In this document: piece by piece, positions 1 through 7,052 of the stretch
Position numbering within the stretch: position 1 is the first letter of the stretch
Layout: every line of letters starts with the position of its first letter
Source of the DNA: Candidatus Bathyarchaeota archaeon
GTDB lineage: Archaea; Thermoproteota; Bathyarchaeia; Bathyarchaeales; Bathyarchaeaceae
Direction of reading: 5' to 3'
Assembly: GCA_014859755.1 (NCBI GenBank)
Contig: JACUTO010000019.1
Location: forward strand, 1 to 16,514
Length of the DNA stretch: 16,514 bases
Made by a program: the position numbers and the translations under genes
The notes under the pieces: model-generated
What the model saw: the letters and a program-made list of their open reading frames with translations, nothing else
Database searches by the model: none
What the model was told of the DNA's origin: nothing

Positions 1-37
1 ATGCGCGCGCAATCTACAGTTGGATTTCTAGGTTCAT

Positions 38-72
38 GCAAAAAACAAGGATTTGAACCGAGGTTTGAACCT
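38..72 (-). terminator. Possible terminator downstream of cmk
   Basis: On the minus strand, about 130 to 160 bases past the cmk stop, there is a short inverted repeat (AGGTT/AACCT at 61-72) and soon after it a run of six T (41-46 read in reverse). Archaeal termination mainly needs a T-rich stretch in the non-template strand, so this may end the ribosomal-protein transcript. The rest of 1-200 shows no gene that I can support. The call is weak because the stem is only five base pairs and the T-run is short. Confidence 0.3.
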
Positions 73-200
73 AACCCCCGGCGCCATGAGACTATGTTGT
101 ACACTTGGGCGTATTTGGAGCCTACAGCGTTTTGTTAGTTTCCCCACCCCATTCCAGCATTCTGTTTTCATTTGGATCCAAATAGGTGGCAGCGGATAGA

Positions 201-800
201 CTAGAACTTTCCAAACACGAGACGATCAACAACCAAGCAAACGGCATGAAAAACTTCGTCAACATCCAACTCATCCGTGTCAAGAATCAAATTGAAAGGT
301 GAAAAATCGTTTCCCAAATCAAACCCGTAGAGACCCTCATAAATCACTCTAGTCATCTCATCCTTTTCCTTCAAAACCTTCAACGCCTTTTCAACCCCAA
401 TACCATCTCTCCCCGCAGCCCTTATGGCCCTAACACGAGGAGAAGCTTTCAACCAGACTTTAAACCCCTCCTTCAACAGCCATGGCATAGTCCAGCTATC
501 GAGGACAACGTTCCCCTGCTTCGCCAGCTCCAACAACTTTTCATCAACCTTCCTGTCAAACTTGGGATCCTCCATTCTCTGTTGAAGAAAATTCATTCCC
601 TCAGCAGTTTCCCACCAGCCTCTTTCAGCAGGTTTGTATCCCGCTTCAAGAGCTAAGACTTTCAAAGCGTTTCCACCAGAAAAATATTCAAGTCCATATT
701 TTTCGGCTAGCCTTTTCGCCACCGTGCTCTTTCCACAACCGGTCATTCCGCACACGCATATTACGACTTTTTCCTTCTCCTTTTCACAACCGTTTTTCAT
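201..800 (-). CDS. cmk: Cytidylate kinase (archaeal type)
   Basis: A P-loop kinase of 199 residues. It should transfer phosphate from ATP to CMP/dCMP in the cytoplasm, as part of pyrimidine nucleotide supply. A Walker A loop is visible at residues 18-26 (GMTGCGKST), followed by a helix and an FSGGNALK segment that matches the nucleotide-monophosphate binding region of archaeal Cmk. A later LDSWTMPWLL segment fits the central strand with its conserved aspartate. The length is close to that usual for archaeal cytidylate kinases, shorter than the bacterial enzyme. It is the last gene of the ribosomal cluster, 30 bp after rpl34e, a normal archaeal position (adkA, DUF106, rpl34e, cmk). The start is ATG and no strong ribosome binding site precedes it. 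The genes that often follow in archaea (rpl14e, cbf5) are not found in the remaining 200 bp. Confidence 0.93.
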   Translation of the reverse strand: MKNGCEKEKEKVVICVCGMTGCGKSTVAKRLAEKYGLEYFSGGNALKVLALEAGYKPAERGWWETAEGMNFLQQRMEDPKFDRKVDEKLLELAKQGNVVLDSWTMPWLLKEGFKVWLKASPRVRAIRAAGRDGIGVEKALKVLKEKDEMTRVIYEGLYGFDLGNDFSPFNLILDTDELDVDEVFHAVCLVVDRLVFGKF

Positions 801-830
801 AGTCTAGCTGACCCGCCCTTTCGAGTCGTG

Positions 831-1100
831 TTAAATGTCCCTTGCTGCCTGTTTCAGCAAGTCTCGGAGGCAACTGTGGCACAAATGACCGCCATACATA
901 CGTTCAACTCTCCTCTGACTTACGGGAAGTTTGCGAAGTCCCGACGGGTTCGAGCGTGGAAGCCCAGATAGAGCTCGACCACACCGAGCACAGCGTGAAA
1001 AACCAGTTTTCTCCTTTCCATAATGGGTCTCAACGCGTCCTCCAGAGGATTTGACGCGACGGCGTTTCCTGCTTCGTGTCCGTAGGGATGGTCTGGGCAT
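831..1100 (-). CDS. rpl34e: 50S ribosomal protein L34e (eL34)
   Basis: An 89-residue, very basic protein of the large subunit, found in archaea and eukaryotes only. The N-terminal third is rich in arginine and lysine, as expected for an rRNA-binding tail. Two cysteine pairs, C37/C40 (CARC) and C74/C77 (CHSC), form the zinc-binding knuckle of the family. The ATG directly abuts the stop codon of the upstream DUF106 gene with no spacer, so translation is probably coupled. The length and the position between DUF106 and cmk both match the standard archaeal arrangement, so the identity is secure. Confidence 0.93.
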   Translation of the reverse strand: MPRPSLRTRSRKRRRVKSSGGRVETHYGKEKTGFSRCARCGRALSGLPRSNPSGLRKLPVSQRRVERMYGGHLCHSCLRDLLKQAARDI

Positions 1101-1625
1101 CTATTCGGTTGCCCCCGTTAAGCCGAAGATACGTGAGAAGAGGGCTCCAGACAGGAAAGAGCAGAGGATATACCAATAAAAAAGATTTAGTTCCATTTTC
1201 CCGCTAATCCACGGGAGATAGGCAACGGTTTCTCCACCAGTAAATAAGCCGGGTATTACAGACCAGTAGAGAAGCCTACCTGTTAGGAACATCCAGACAA
1301 GAAGAAACATTATCATAGTGATTGGGAGCACTCTCATCTGCCTAAGCGACAGCGAAGCCATTTGAGATTGAAGTTGCAGAAGTTGTTTTTCTTGTTTCCG
1401 AACTTTCTTAAGCAACTTTTTGTCGCCGGTGCTCTTAGCCTTTTTAGCATTATCGTCTTTCTCCTTCTTTAAGGCAGCGATCCGACCTTGCAAAGCTTTG
1501 AGTTTTTCACGGTGTTCCCTAGGGGTGACGCGGCTGTTAATCAGAGATGACATGAAGGCCATAGCCAAGGAAACCAATAGAATTATGATCGTTGCGTATG
1601 GCGGTTGCGCCAAATCGACACTCAT
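1101..1625 (-). CDS. DUF106 / EMC3-like membrane protein (Oxa1 superfamily)
   Basis: A 174-residue membrane protein with three predicted transmembrane segments: about residues 11-30, 98-120 and 145-168. Between the first and second lies a long charged stretch (about 36-95) rich in lysine, glutamate and leucine, which should form a cytoplasmic coiled coil. This layout is that of archaeal DUF106 proteins, the relatives of EMC3, TMCO1, Get1 and YidC/Oxa1 that help insert membrane proteins. It lies downstream of secY and adkA, and it is in this same place in many archaea, which fits a job next to the Sec channel. The start is ATG, four bases after the adkA stop. The family assignment is firm; the exact clients are not known from sequence. 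Confidence 0.9.
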   Translation of the reverse strand: MSVDLAQPPYATIIILLVSLAMAFMSSLINSRVTPREHREKLKALQGRIAALKKEKDDNAKKAKSTGDKKLLKKVRKQEKQLLQLQSQMASLSLRQMRVLPITMIMFLLVWMFLTGRLLYWSVIPGLFTGGETVAYLPWISGKMELNLFYWYILCSFLSGALFSRIFGLTGATE

Positions 1626-1629
1626 GTTA

Positions 1630-2214
1630 TCACCACACCAACAACTTTAGAACATCTTCAGCGGCTTCAGCCTGTTTTCCAGCTGGATTTTTAACTATCT
1701 TAACTGACGCACCGGTTAAAACTGCGCAGGCAACAGCCATGAGCCTTGAAAAGAGAATCTCCTCCATTATTTCATCTTCCATAACCTTGTCTCGTTTCCG
1801 AGTTTTATCTCTAAACCTACGAGAGAGCACTTCGTGGGGTTCTGCTTCAACTAAAACGAACATGTCCGGATTCAGAAGTTGCAGAACGTGAAACGGTAAA
1901 CCTGCCAAGTATCCGTTCGCAGTTTTTATCGACATATGGGTATCAACGATGAGGTCTCCCTCAACTTCACCAGTCTTTTTGGAAATGATTTTAGCCGCCT
2001 CTGCCTGAAGATTGCGTTGAAAAGTCAGCCCAGATCTCCTTAACTCGTCTCTGTGAAGGGATTTTCCACGCTTGCGAGATAGTTCAACCATAATTGATCC
2101 GTAGTTTACCGCCTGAATTTTTTTTCGTGTTTGTTCAGCGAGTTTCAGGGCCTCGTTACAAACGGTTGTTTTGCCTGTTCCTGGGATTCCGGTGACAACG
2201 ATAACTCTGCCCAA
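1630..2214 (-). CDS. adkA: Adenylate kinase, archaeal type
   Basis: A 194-residue archaeal adenylate kinase, which interconverts ATP + AMP and 2 ADP in the cytoplasm. The Walker A loop is at residues 9-17 (GIPGTGKTT), and the protein follows the AdkA pattern rather than the bacterial Adk pattern, including the LIVDTHMSIKT segment with the central aspartate and a basic RRFRDKTRKRD lid-like region. The start codon is TTG at 2212-2214 (read in reverse). It is preceded by a strong AGGAGG (2224-2229) nine bases upstream, beside the end of secY, and no ATG in frame would give a better start. Only five bases separate it from the secY stop. The archaeal secY-adkA order is well known. Confidence 0.94.
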   Translation of the reverse strand: MGRVIVVTGIPGTGKTTVCNEALKLAEQTRKKIQAVNYGSIMVELSRKRGKSLHRDELRRSGLTFQRNLQAEAAKIISKKTGEVEGDLIVDTHMSIKTANGYLAGLPFHVLQLLNPDMFVLVEAEPHEVLSRRFRDKTRKRDKVMEDEIMEEILFSRLMAVACAVLTGASVKIVKNPAGKQAEAAEDVLKLLVW

Positions 2215-2219
2215 TGTTT

Positions 2220-3659
2220 TTATCCTCCTAATACGCGACGGAAGGCTGGATACATTTCGGCAACACGCTCCTGCACGAGGAGTTGGTAATACTGATACAA
2301 AATTCCAACTGACAGCAAGATGCCCATTCCCGTTCCGAACACTCCAAAGAAGTCCGCGACCGAGGCGATCAATCCTACTATTGCCCCTCCGAGTATTGTA
2401 ACTACGGGAATATAACGCTTAAGAACTAGTTCTATGGATCTGCCAGATCTTCGAAATCCTGGAATCTGCATCCCGGCGTCGACGAGTTGTTTCGCAACGG
2501 TTCTTGGACCTAGGCCTCCCACCTCGAGCCATGTGAGTGAAAAGACTATGCAAAACGCGATCATGATGCCTGCGAACGCGAGTGCCCTTGTGGGATCGCT
2601 CGTAACATCTGAAATATTTCTGGGGGAAATCACGTAATAGACGAGGCCGCCTACTGGTTGAGGTTGACCTCCTTCTCCCACGCTATATCGACCAAGAAGG
2701 TTAAGCCAGAAGTTTGTGTTATTCGGGTTAAATCTGCTCCAAAGAAGTTGGGAGAAGAAGTACACGTTTGCAAAAAGGGCAGAAGCAAAGATGACCGGTA
2801 GGTTAGAAACGTATAGAAGTTTGATCGGGTATTTACCTCGAAATCCTCGGTAGCTAGCGTAGGAAACGGGAAGCTCAACCCTAACTCCTTCAACGTATAT
2901 TACTATAATGAAAACGGCTACTGTTGTGAAAAAACCTAACATAGTAGGTAGGTTCAATACGTTGCCTGCGCTGTCAACTCTGATGAACGCGTTTATCAAG
3001 GGCTCACGTTTCATGAGTGTCTGAAAGAACGCGATGAAGGCTCCAGAGCTTTTTCCATCCCCCATGGAAGGTCCTGGGAAGAAGCAGTCCCACAAAACGC
3101 GTTGGGCTACGCCAGCTAAGATGAAGAGGCTGATTCCGCTTCCGATTCCCCAGCCTTTCTGTATCATTTCGTCTAAGAGCATGAGCACGAGTCCAGCGAC
3201 TAAGAGTTGAAGGAAGACGATGGTGGATGTACCTGCGTCTAAGGTGCCATACATTCCGCCGATAAGGTATGCGGAGGCTTGAACTCCGGTCATGATTATG
3301 GAGAAGACTTTGCTGGCTGTGGTGAAGAGGGCTCGGTCGTCTGGATTAGAAAAGTCACAAGCTATCATGCCTGATCCGGCGAGTAATTGGAGGATGATGC
3401 CGGCTGTTACGATGGGGCCTATTCCCAGTTCCATTAGGGTACCCCTGTTTGAAGCGAAGATTACTCGAAGATAGGTTAGTTCCGGCGCGCCTGCGCGCGC
3501 GATTCCGTAAAGTTGTACCTCGCTCATGATCAGGTATATTACAAGAGCCATGGCTGTCCAGAAGATTTTTTCGTTGAAGCCTACTCTTCGGGCAGGTGGG
3601 CTTACTTCTGGCGTGAATCTTGAGAGGGGTCCGAATATCGAGAGGAATCTGCCGGCCAT
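2220..3659 (-). CDS. secY: Preprotein translocase subunit SecY (Sec61 alpha)
   Basis: The 479-residue channel subunit of the Sec translocon in the cytoplasmic membrane. Ten hydrophobic segments can be followed along the protein, beginning with a helix after the amphipathic N-terminus (RVGFNEKIFWTAMALVIYL). Landmarks of archaeal SecY are visible: the plug region with QLYGIA, the TAGIILQLLAGSG segment in TM2, the GWGIGSGISLFI motif in TM4, the VELPVSYASYRGFRGKYPIKLLY loop region between TM6 and TM7 (split here by reading as VELPVSYA then RGFRGKYPIKLLY), and a second cytoplasmic loop around PGFRRSGRSIE that contacts the ribosome. The ATG is preceded by a 159-bp gap with its own TATA-like box. 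It is followed by adkA and DUF106. Length is normal for the family. Confidence 0.96.
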   Translation of the reverse strand: MAGRFLSIFGPLSRFTPEVSPPARRVGFNEKIFWTAMALVIYLIMSEVQLYGIARAGAPELTYLRVIFASNRGTLMELGIGPIVTAGIILQLLAGSGMIACDFSNPDDRALFTTASKVFSIIMTGVQASAYLIGGMYGTLDAGTSTIVFLQLLVAGLVLMLLDEMIQKGWGIGSGISLFILAGVAQRVLWDCFFPGPSMGDGKSSGAFIAFFQTLMKREPLINAFIRVDSAGNVLNLPTMLGFFTTVAVFIIVIYVEGVRVELPVSYASYRGFRGKYPIKLLYVSNLPVIFASALFANVYFFSQLLWSRFNPNNTNFWLNLLGRYSVGEGGQPQPVGGLVYYVISPRNISDVTSDPTRALAFAGIMIAFCIVFSLTWLEVGGLGPRTVAKQLVDAGMQIPGFRRSGRSIELVLKRYIPVVTILGGAIVGLIASVADFFGVFGTGMGILLSVGILYQYYQLLVQERVAEMYPAFRRVLGG

Positions 3660-3730
3660 GGTTTTTCTTCGCCTTTTTGTTCATGTTTTTTGTTGGATTA
3701 TTAATTAGTAGAATTGCGTAGGTAAAACGT

Positions 3731-3740
3731 GAATATAAAA
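3731..3740 (-). promoter_or_regulatory. TATA-box promoter for secY
   Basis: The 159-bp gap between rpl15 and secY holds TTTTATATTC on the minus strand, close to the archaeal TATA consensus, with a purine-rich CAAAG just before it. Transcription would start about 25 bases downstream, near 3710, leaving a leader of about 50 bases before the secY ATG. It is the only large gap inside the cluster apart from the one before hsp20, which strengthens the call. Confidence 0.6.
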
Positions 3741-3818
3741 GCTTTGACTTGGATGTTGTGTCTGTTTAGTCTCTGCTAGTCCCGGTCTATCCTGTAGATT
3801 AGGGCGCGTATTTTACGT

Positions 3819-4250
3819 CTAGCCTTTTTCTTGGAGGATTTGTCCGCCTGCTTCTTCTATTTTTTTGGCTGCCGCCTCTGAGTGGGCTACCACCTTAACA
3901 AGCATGGGCTTAGTTATTTTGCCCATTCCCAAGAGCTTGTCGTATCCAAGTTTGTCCAGGTCTAAGAAAGTTTTCTTTTGTTTTCTTTCCAGTTTTTTCT
4001 CTGCTGTTAGCTTATGGGCCAGTTCATCCAGTTCTCCCACATTGATAACATTAGTTTTTCTGCTAATGGCTTTTTGAGATGTGAACCCCCTCTTTTCGAA
4101 GTAGTCGGGCTCATATTTTATTACATATGTCCATCTGTGCTTGTGAAGCCCGGCTTTCCCTTTCGTCCCTTTCCTATGCTGACCTACCTGACCATATCCA
4201 TGGGTTCTGGAACCGCGTTTCTTTCTAACTTTCCTGAGTTTGTGAGGCAA
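3819..4250 (-). CDS. rpl15: 50S ribosomal protein L15 (uL15)
   Basis: A 143-residue large-subunit protein. The N-terminal region is typical of archaeal and eukaryotic L15, with a lysine and arginine-rich start, RGSRTHGYG, then GQHRKGTKGKAG and GLHKHRW, all loops that thread into 23S rRNA. The C-terminal half ends in the family pattern KVVAHSEAAAKKIEEAGG. The start is TTG (4248-4250 in reverse), eight bases after a GAGGT, and residues MPHKLRKVRKKRG match the usual start of the protein. It normally follows rpl30 directly. Here an Hsp20 gene lies between them, ending 15 bp before rpl15, so rpl15 could be read partly from the hsp20 promoter. Confidence 0.94.
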   Translation of the reverse strand: MPHKLRKVRKKRGSRTHGYGQVGQHRKGTKGKAGLHKHRWTYVIKYEPDYFEKRGFTSQKAISRKTNVINVGELDELAHKLTAEKKLERKQKKTFLDLDKLGYDKLLGMGKITKPMLVKVVAHSEAAAKKIEEAGGQILQEKG

Positions 4251-4265
4251 ATTCCAAACCTCAAA

Positions 4266-4796
4266 TTATTTCACTGATATTCTTTCACCCTTAACTGCCG
4301 TCTCCAGTTTTTTCAGCCTTACCTCCAGTACTCCATTCTTGTACGAAGCGCACGCTGATTTAGGGTCCACTCTAGCTGGAAGCGTCAATTCCTTACGATA
4401 TTTCCGGTTAGGTGTGTTCACAGAAAACGTTAGGCGATCCTCGATTGCGTGGAGGTTAATGTCATCTTTCTCTACGCCTGGGAGTTCAGCTACAATAACT
4501 ACCGCCTCATCCTCTTCGATAACATCAACTAGAGGTTCCCGTTCCTTCCGGATTTTAGGTCCCCTTCGACTTGGTTGAACATTCCCAAACTCCCGAATCA
4601 CTGGCTTTCCATCAGGTCCAACGGACATGGAAAAACCGTAAACGTAAGGTCGGCGAACTTTCGCTCTCTCAGAAGCCGTTTCAAAGGCTTTCCGCATAAT
4701 TTCATCTGTCATTCCCTCAAGTCTATCAAACTCGTCAAAGAAATCGTTGAACCAGGGACGTTTTTTCTTTCTCCTTCTCCACCAACGTTCGCTCAA
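4266..4796 (-). CDS. Small heat shock protein, Hsp20 / alpha-crystallin family
   Basis: A 176-residue small heat shock protein, an ATP-independent holdase that keeps unfolding proteins soluble. The N-terminal arm (1-75) is rich in tryptophan and arginine and has an FDEFDRLEGMTDEIM segment and a GFSMSVGPDGKPVIREFGNV stretch seen in archaeal members. The alpha-crystallin domain runs from about 86 to 165, with AELPGVEKDDI and the signature NGVLEVRL at 154-161. The C-terminus ends in ERISVK, whose ISV fits the I-x-I/V oligomerisation motif. The start is TTG after an AAGGAG, and no other methionine lies before residue 29. The gene is placed between rpl30 and rpl15, normally adjacent, and has its own TATA-like box. 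This position is unusual as far as I know. Confidence 0.92.
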   Translation of the reverse strand: MSERWWRRRKKKRPWFNDFFDEFDRLEGMTDEIMRKAFETASERAKVRRPYVYGFSMSVGPDGKPVIREFGNVQPSRRGPKIRKEREPLVDVIEEDEAVVIVAELPGVEKDDINLHAIEDRLTFSVNTPNRKYRKELTLPARVDPKSACASYKNGVLEVRLKKLETAVKGERISVK

Positions 4797-4838
4797 CGGA
4801 ACTCCTTCCCTTAACAGAAACTGTGCATGAGAAGGTGA

Positions 4839-4848
4839 CTATAAAAGG
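4839..4848 (-). promoter_or_regulatory. TATA-box promoter for hsp20
   Basis: The 67-bp gap after rpl30 contains CCTTTTATAG on the minus strand, a good archaeal TATA-like box. The expected transcription start is about 25 bases downstream, near 4815, giving a leader of about 20 bases that includes the AAGGAG before the TTG start of hsp20. Heat-responsive regulation is possible but I see no clear palindromic operator. Confidence 0.55.
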
Positions 4849-4863
4849 TATCGCTGGAGCCAA

Positions 4864-5343
4864 CTACACCATCCGTTTAATGAGGTCGTTAATGGCTTCT
4901 CCTCTATATCCAGTGACCCCACCAGCTGCGTAGCTTCTCTTCACCTTTCCCTTGAAACCTTTTTTCGGTGGATGAAGGCGGAATACCGGCTTTACCTTGG
5001 GGAGACGACTGTACTCAACTTCCACCTTATACGTGGCTTCAGCTAAGTCGCCCAACGATTTGTAGCCCAATTCTTGAGCATATTCCTCTGTCAATTTTTT
5101 ATCACCTACGAGTCTTCCTCTTTTCTTCAAAAGAAGCACTATGTTTTCTTTAGAGATTTCACCCCAAGTCACGCAGTTCTGCACTTTATGCAGCATTCCG
5201 GTGTAAGAGGGGCGGTCATCAATCAACGTGGCGTGGCAATTTCGGGTTAGACGAAGCATGTTAAGCGTATCTCTGATTTCTTGGGAAATGTCACTTTCAC
5301 CGCGAACCCGAACGGCCACGAAGCATTTCCGTTTTTTCCCCAT
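4864..5343 (-). CDS. rpl30: 50S ribosomal protein L30 (uL30)
   Basis: A 159-residue archaeal/eukaryotic-length L30 (the bacterial form has only about 60 residues). The N-terminal part, from CFVAVRVRGESDI to LNMLRLTRNCHATLIDD, is the conserved L30 ferredoxin-like fold, with RLTRNCH as a family hallmark. The middle (YTGMLHKVQNCVTWGEI) matches the archaeal extension, and the C-terminus holds FRLHPPKKGFKG and a basic KVKRSYAAGG segment. It begins with ATG one base after the rps5 stop, so it belongs to the same transcript. The next gene downstream is hsp20 rather than rpl15. Confidence 0.93.
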   Translation of the reverse strand: MGKKRKCFVAVRVRGESDISQEIRDTLNMLRLTRNCHATLIDDRPSYTGMLHKVQNCVTWGEISKENIVLLLKKRGRLVGDKKLTEEYAQELGYKSLGDLAEATYKVEVEYSRLPKVKPVFRLHPPKKGFKGKVKRSYAAGGVTGYRGEAINDLIKRMV

Positions 5344-5344
5344 C

Positions 5345-5977
5345 TTATCTCACCCAGTCCTTTGGTGTGACTAGGCTGTAGGTTTTTCGAAGGGCATCAA
5401 AGATGGCGTAAGCAAAAGAGGGAACGGTTCTCGTGGAGCCGTAGCTTCTCGTCCAGCAATCCTTAACACCAGCCAATCCAAGGATGATCTTAGCCGCCTC
5501 GTTTGCAACAAGACCCAAGCCTCGTGGTCCCGGAATTAGCACGATTTCAACTCCACCGCATCTGCCTCGAACTTGGAAGGGCAAAGAATGTGGTTTTCCA
5601 CATCCGCATTCCCAGCTTCCGCAGCCTCGGCGGACAGGGGTAATGTTGAGACGCGCGTCTACAGCAGCTTTCTGGATGGCGGTGCGCACCTGTCCAGCCT
5701 TTCCCGAGCCCAAACCAACATAACCATCGCGGTTTCCCACGACCACGATGGCTCTAAACCGGGACTTTTCTCCAGCGTCTGTTTGCTTCTGCACCAGGCC
5801 TATGTTGATAACTTCTTCTTGTAGGTCTGGAAGGAGAACGTCCACTATTTCGGGCTCGCGTATTTTTAATCCTTCCGTGAACACTTCTTCTATAGAGGAG
5901 ATTTGGCTCTCAATAATCATTTTTCCTAGCCTTGTACGAGGCTTCCAACCTTCAACTTTTTCGTCGCTAGAACTCAT
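5345..5977 (-). CDS. rps5: 30S ribosomal protein S5 (uS5)
   Basis: A 210-residue small-subunit protein that helps decoding accuracy and lines the mRNA entry channel. The N-terminal double-stranded RNA-binding-like domain is marked by SRFRAIVVVGNRDGYVGLG and KAGQVRTAIQKAA. The cysteine-containing RRGCGSWECGCGKPHSLPF stretch is characteristic of archaeal/eukaryotic S5 (RPS2). The C-terminal domain contains IPGPRGLGLVANEAAKIIL and the RSYGSTRTVPSF segment. The ATG overlaps the rpl18 stop codon (ATGA), which points to coupled translation. Length is standard for archaea. Confidence 0.95.
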   Translation of the reverse strand: MSSSDEKVEGWKPRTRLGKMIIESQISSIEEVFTEGLKIREPEIVDVLLPDLQEEVINIGLVQKQTDAGEKSRFRAIVVVGNRDGYVGLGSGKAGQVRTAIQKAAVDARLNITPVRRGCGSWECGCGKPHSLPFQVRGRCGGVEIVLIPGPRGLGLVANEAAKIILGLAGVKDCWTRSYGSTRTVPSFAYAIFDALRKTYSLVTPKDWVR

Positions 5978-6579
5978 GTTCCTTCCTTCTCCTTGAATGA
6001 GGATGTAATCTTCTCTTTTATCAAAGAAAAATGTTCTGAAAGTTGTTCTGGTCGTAGACCCCTTGAAAGATGTTTGGAAAACTTCTGTTGATAGATTTCT
6101 GGATTTGAAGACAGTTGACTTCCGTAGTCAGCAATGTGTTTTCCACTTATTCTAGTTTCGTCTGGAAGCATGTTTTCACTGTGGGGAACTGTAACGCCAG
6201 CGTCAAGGACTCCTTTTAGGGCGGCAAAAACTCGCGCTCCTCTGGAGGGAGAATGTAAACCTATGTCTAAAACAGCTTTTTTCACGCCGTGAACCATTGC
6301 CTTAAAACCACACAGGAGTCCAGTTAAATAAGCAGCTGGAACGTTTCTGCAATTACCTTGCCAACCATAGGTTTTCGCCAATTCACGAGAATGAGCTGAG
6401 ACAACAACCTTATCACCGGCAACCTCGGCTTTTACGATCTGAACGATTATATGGTTTGAAGTGCGTCGAACCACTAAGCGAGGTAGCCTAGATAAAACAA
6501 GAGCCCTCCGTGATCGATAATCTGTTTTTCCCTCTTTCCGTCTGCGGAAAGGAACTCGATAGCTGGGACCAGTTGCCAT
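5974..6579 (-). CDS. rpl18: 50S ribosomal protein L18 (uL18)
   Basis: A 201-residue L18 of the archaeal/eukaryotic type (eukaryotic RPL5), which binds 5S rRNA on the central protuberance. The start MATGPSYRVPFRRRKEGKT is the family N-terminus, followed by TDYRSRRALVLSRLPRLVVR, a core fold up to the GYxxN-like NCRNVPAAYLTGLLCG region, and KAVLDIGLHSPSRGARVFA, which is highly conserved. The C-terminal third contains the usual SGKHIADYG and a charged tail. Its ATG shares one base with the rpl19e stop and its own stop overlaps the rps5 start, so it is tightly packed in the operon. Confidence 0.95.
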   Translation of the reverse strand: MATGPSYRVPFRRRKEGKTDYRSRRALVLSRLPRLVVRRTSNHIIVQIVKAEVAGDKVVVSAHSRELAKTYGWQGNCRNVPAAYLTGLLCGFKAMVHGVKKAVLDIGLHSPSRGARVFAALKGVLDAGVTVPHSENMLPDETRISGKHIADYGSQLSSNPEIYQQKFSKHLSRGLRPEQLSEHFSLIKEKITSSFKEKEGT

Positions 6580-7031
6580 TACCGTCTCCTCCCTAAACCA
6601 CGGGTTCTAATGTAGCGTTCTAGATCAGCCGTCGACTCAAAAACTCCGCTTCCTGCCATGTCATAAAGTTGACGATAAACACTTTTCGTAATCGCGCGGC
6701 TGGTTTTCAATTCACGTAATTTTTTCCTTAAAGGTCTAATCTTTTTCATCCAAGCCTGCTTTTTGGAAACCTTTGCTCGAGCAGAACCGCTTTTTCCTCC
6801 CGGTCCTCTCCTTAACCCCTTCTTTTTCTTTTTCTTCAAAACTTTGGCTCGGGCACGACTAACTCCCTTCTTTGGAGGGGATTGAATAATCCCTTCATGA
6901 ATTAACTTCCTAATTTCTTCTCGGGTAATGGCAGCTTCAACGTCTTCTGTTCGATCGGGATCGATCCAAACTCGACCTTCACCAACCTTGAGTATTTCGG
7001 CGGCTAAACGGCGCTGGCTTCTAAGACTCAA
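6579..7031 (-). CDS. rpl19e: 50S ribosomal protein L19e (eL19)
   Basis: A 150-residue, strongly basic large-subunit protein found only in archaea and eukaryotes. The start region LRSQRRLAAEILKVGEGRVW followed by IDPDR is the classic L19e N-terminus. Then come AAITREEIRKLIHEGIIQ and a lysine-rich linker around residues 58-75. The conserved RKKLRELK and YRQLYDMAGSGVF segments follow near the C-terminus. The start is TTG (7029-7031 in reverse); no ATG would preserve the conserved N-terminus. A GGAGTG and an AAGGAG lie within 15 bases upstream. Between this gene and rpl32e there are only 21 bp. Confidence 0.95.
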   Translation of the reverse strand: MSLRSQRRLAAEILKVGEGRVWIDPDRTEDVEAAITREEIRKLIHEGIIQSPPKKGVSRARAKVLKKKKKKGLRRGPGGKSGSARAKVSKKQAWMKKIRPLRKKLRELKTSRAITKSVYRQLYDMAGSGVFESTADLERYIRTRGLGRRR

Positions 7032-7052
7032 TTCTCCTTCACTCCATCTAGG

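Noticed and set aside
38..122. A tRNA gene on the minus strand (GGTTCAAATCC like a T-loop)
   Set aside because: The T-stem has mismatches, no acceptor pair closes properly, and I could not find an anticodon arm or D-arm, even allowing an intron near the T-loop. The T-loop look-alike also explains why the plus strand reads GFEPR.
1..138. A plus-strand open frame of 45 residues from the first base
   Set aside because: It is short, lies over the repeat-rich spacer, has no recognisable domain, and its GFEPR-like peptide is the kind produced by T-loop-like sequence. It might be the end of a gene from outside, but there is no support.
3355..3684. A 109-residue frame overlapping the start of secY
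   Set aside because: It is the +1 frame of secY, without family likeness; secY is certain in the correct frame.
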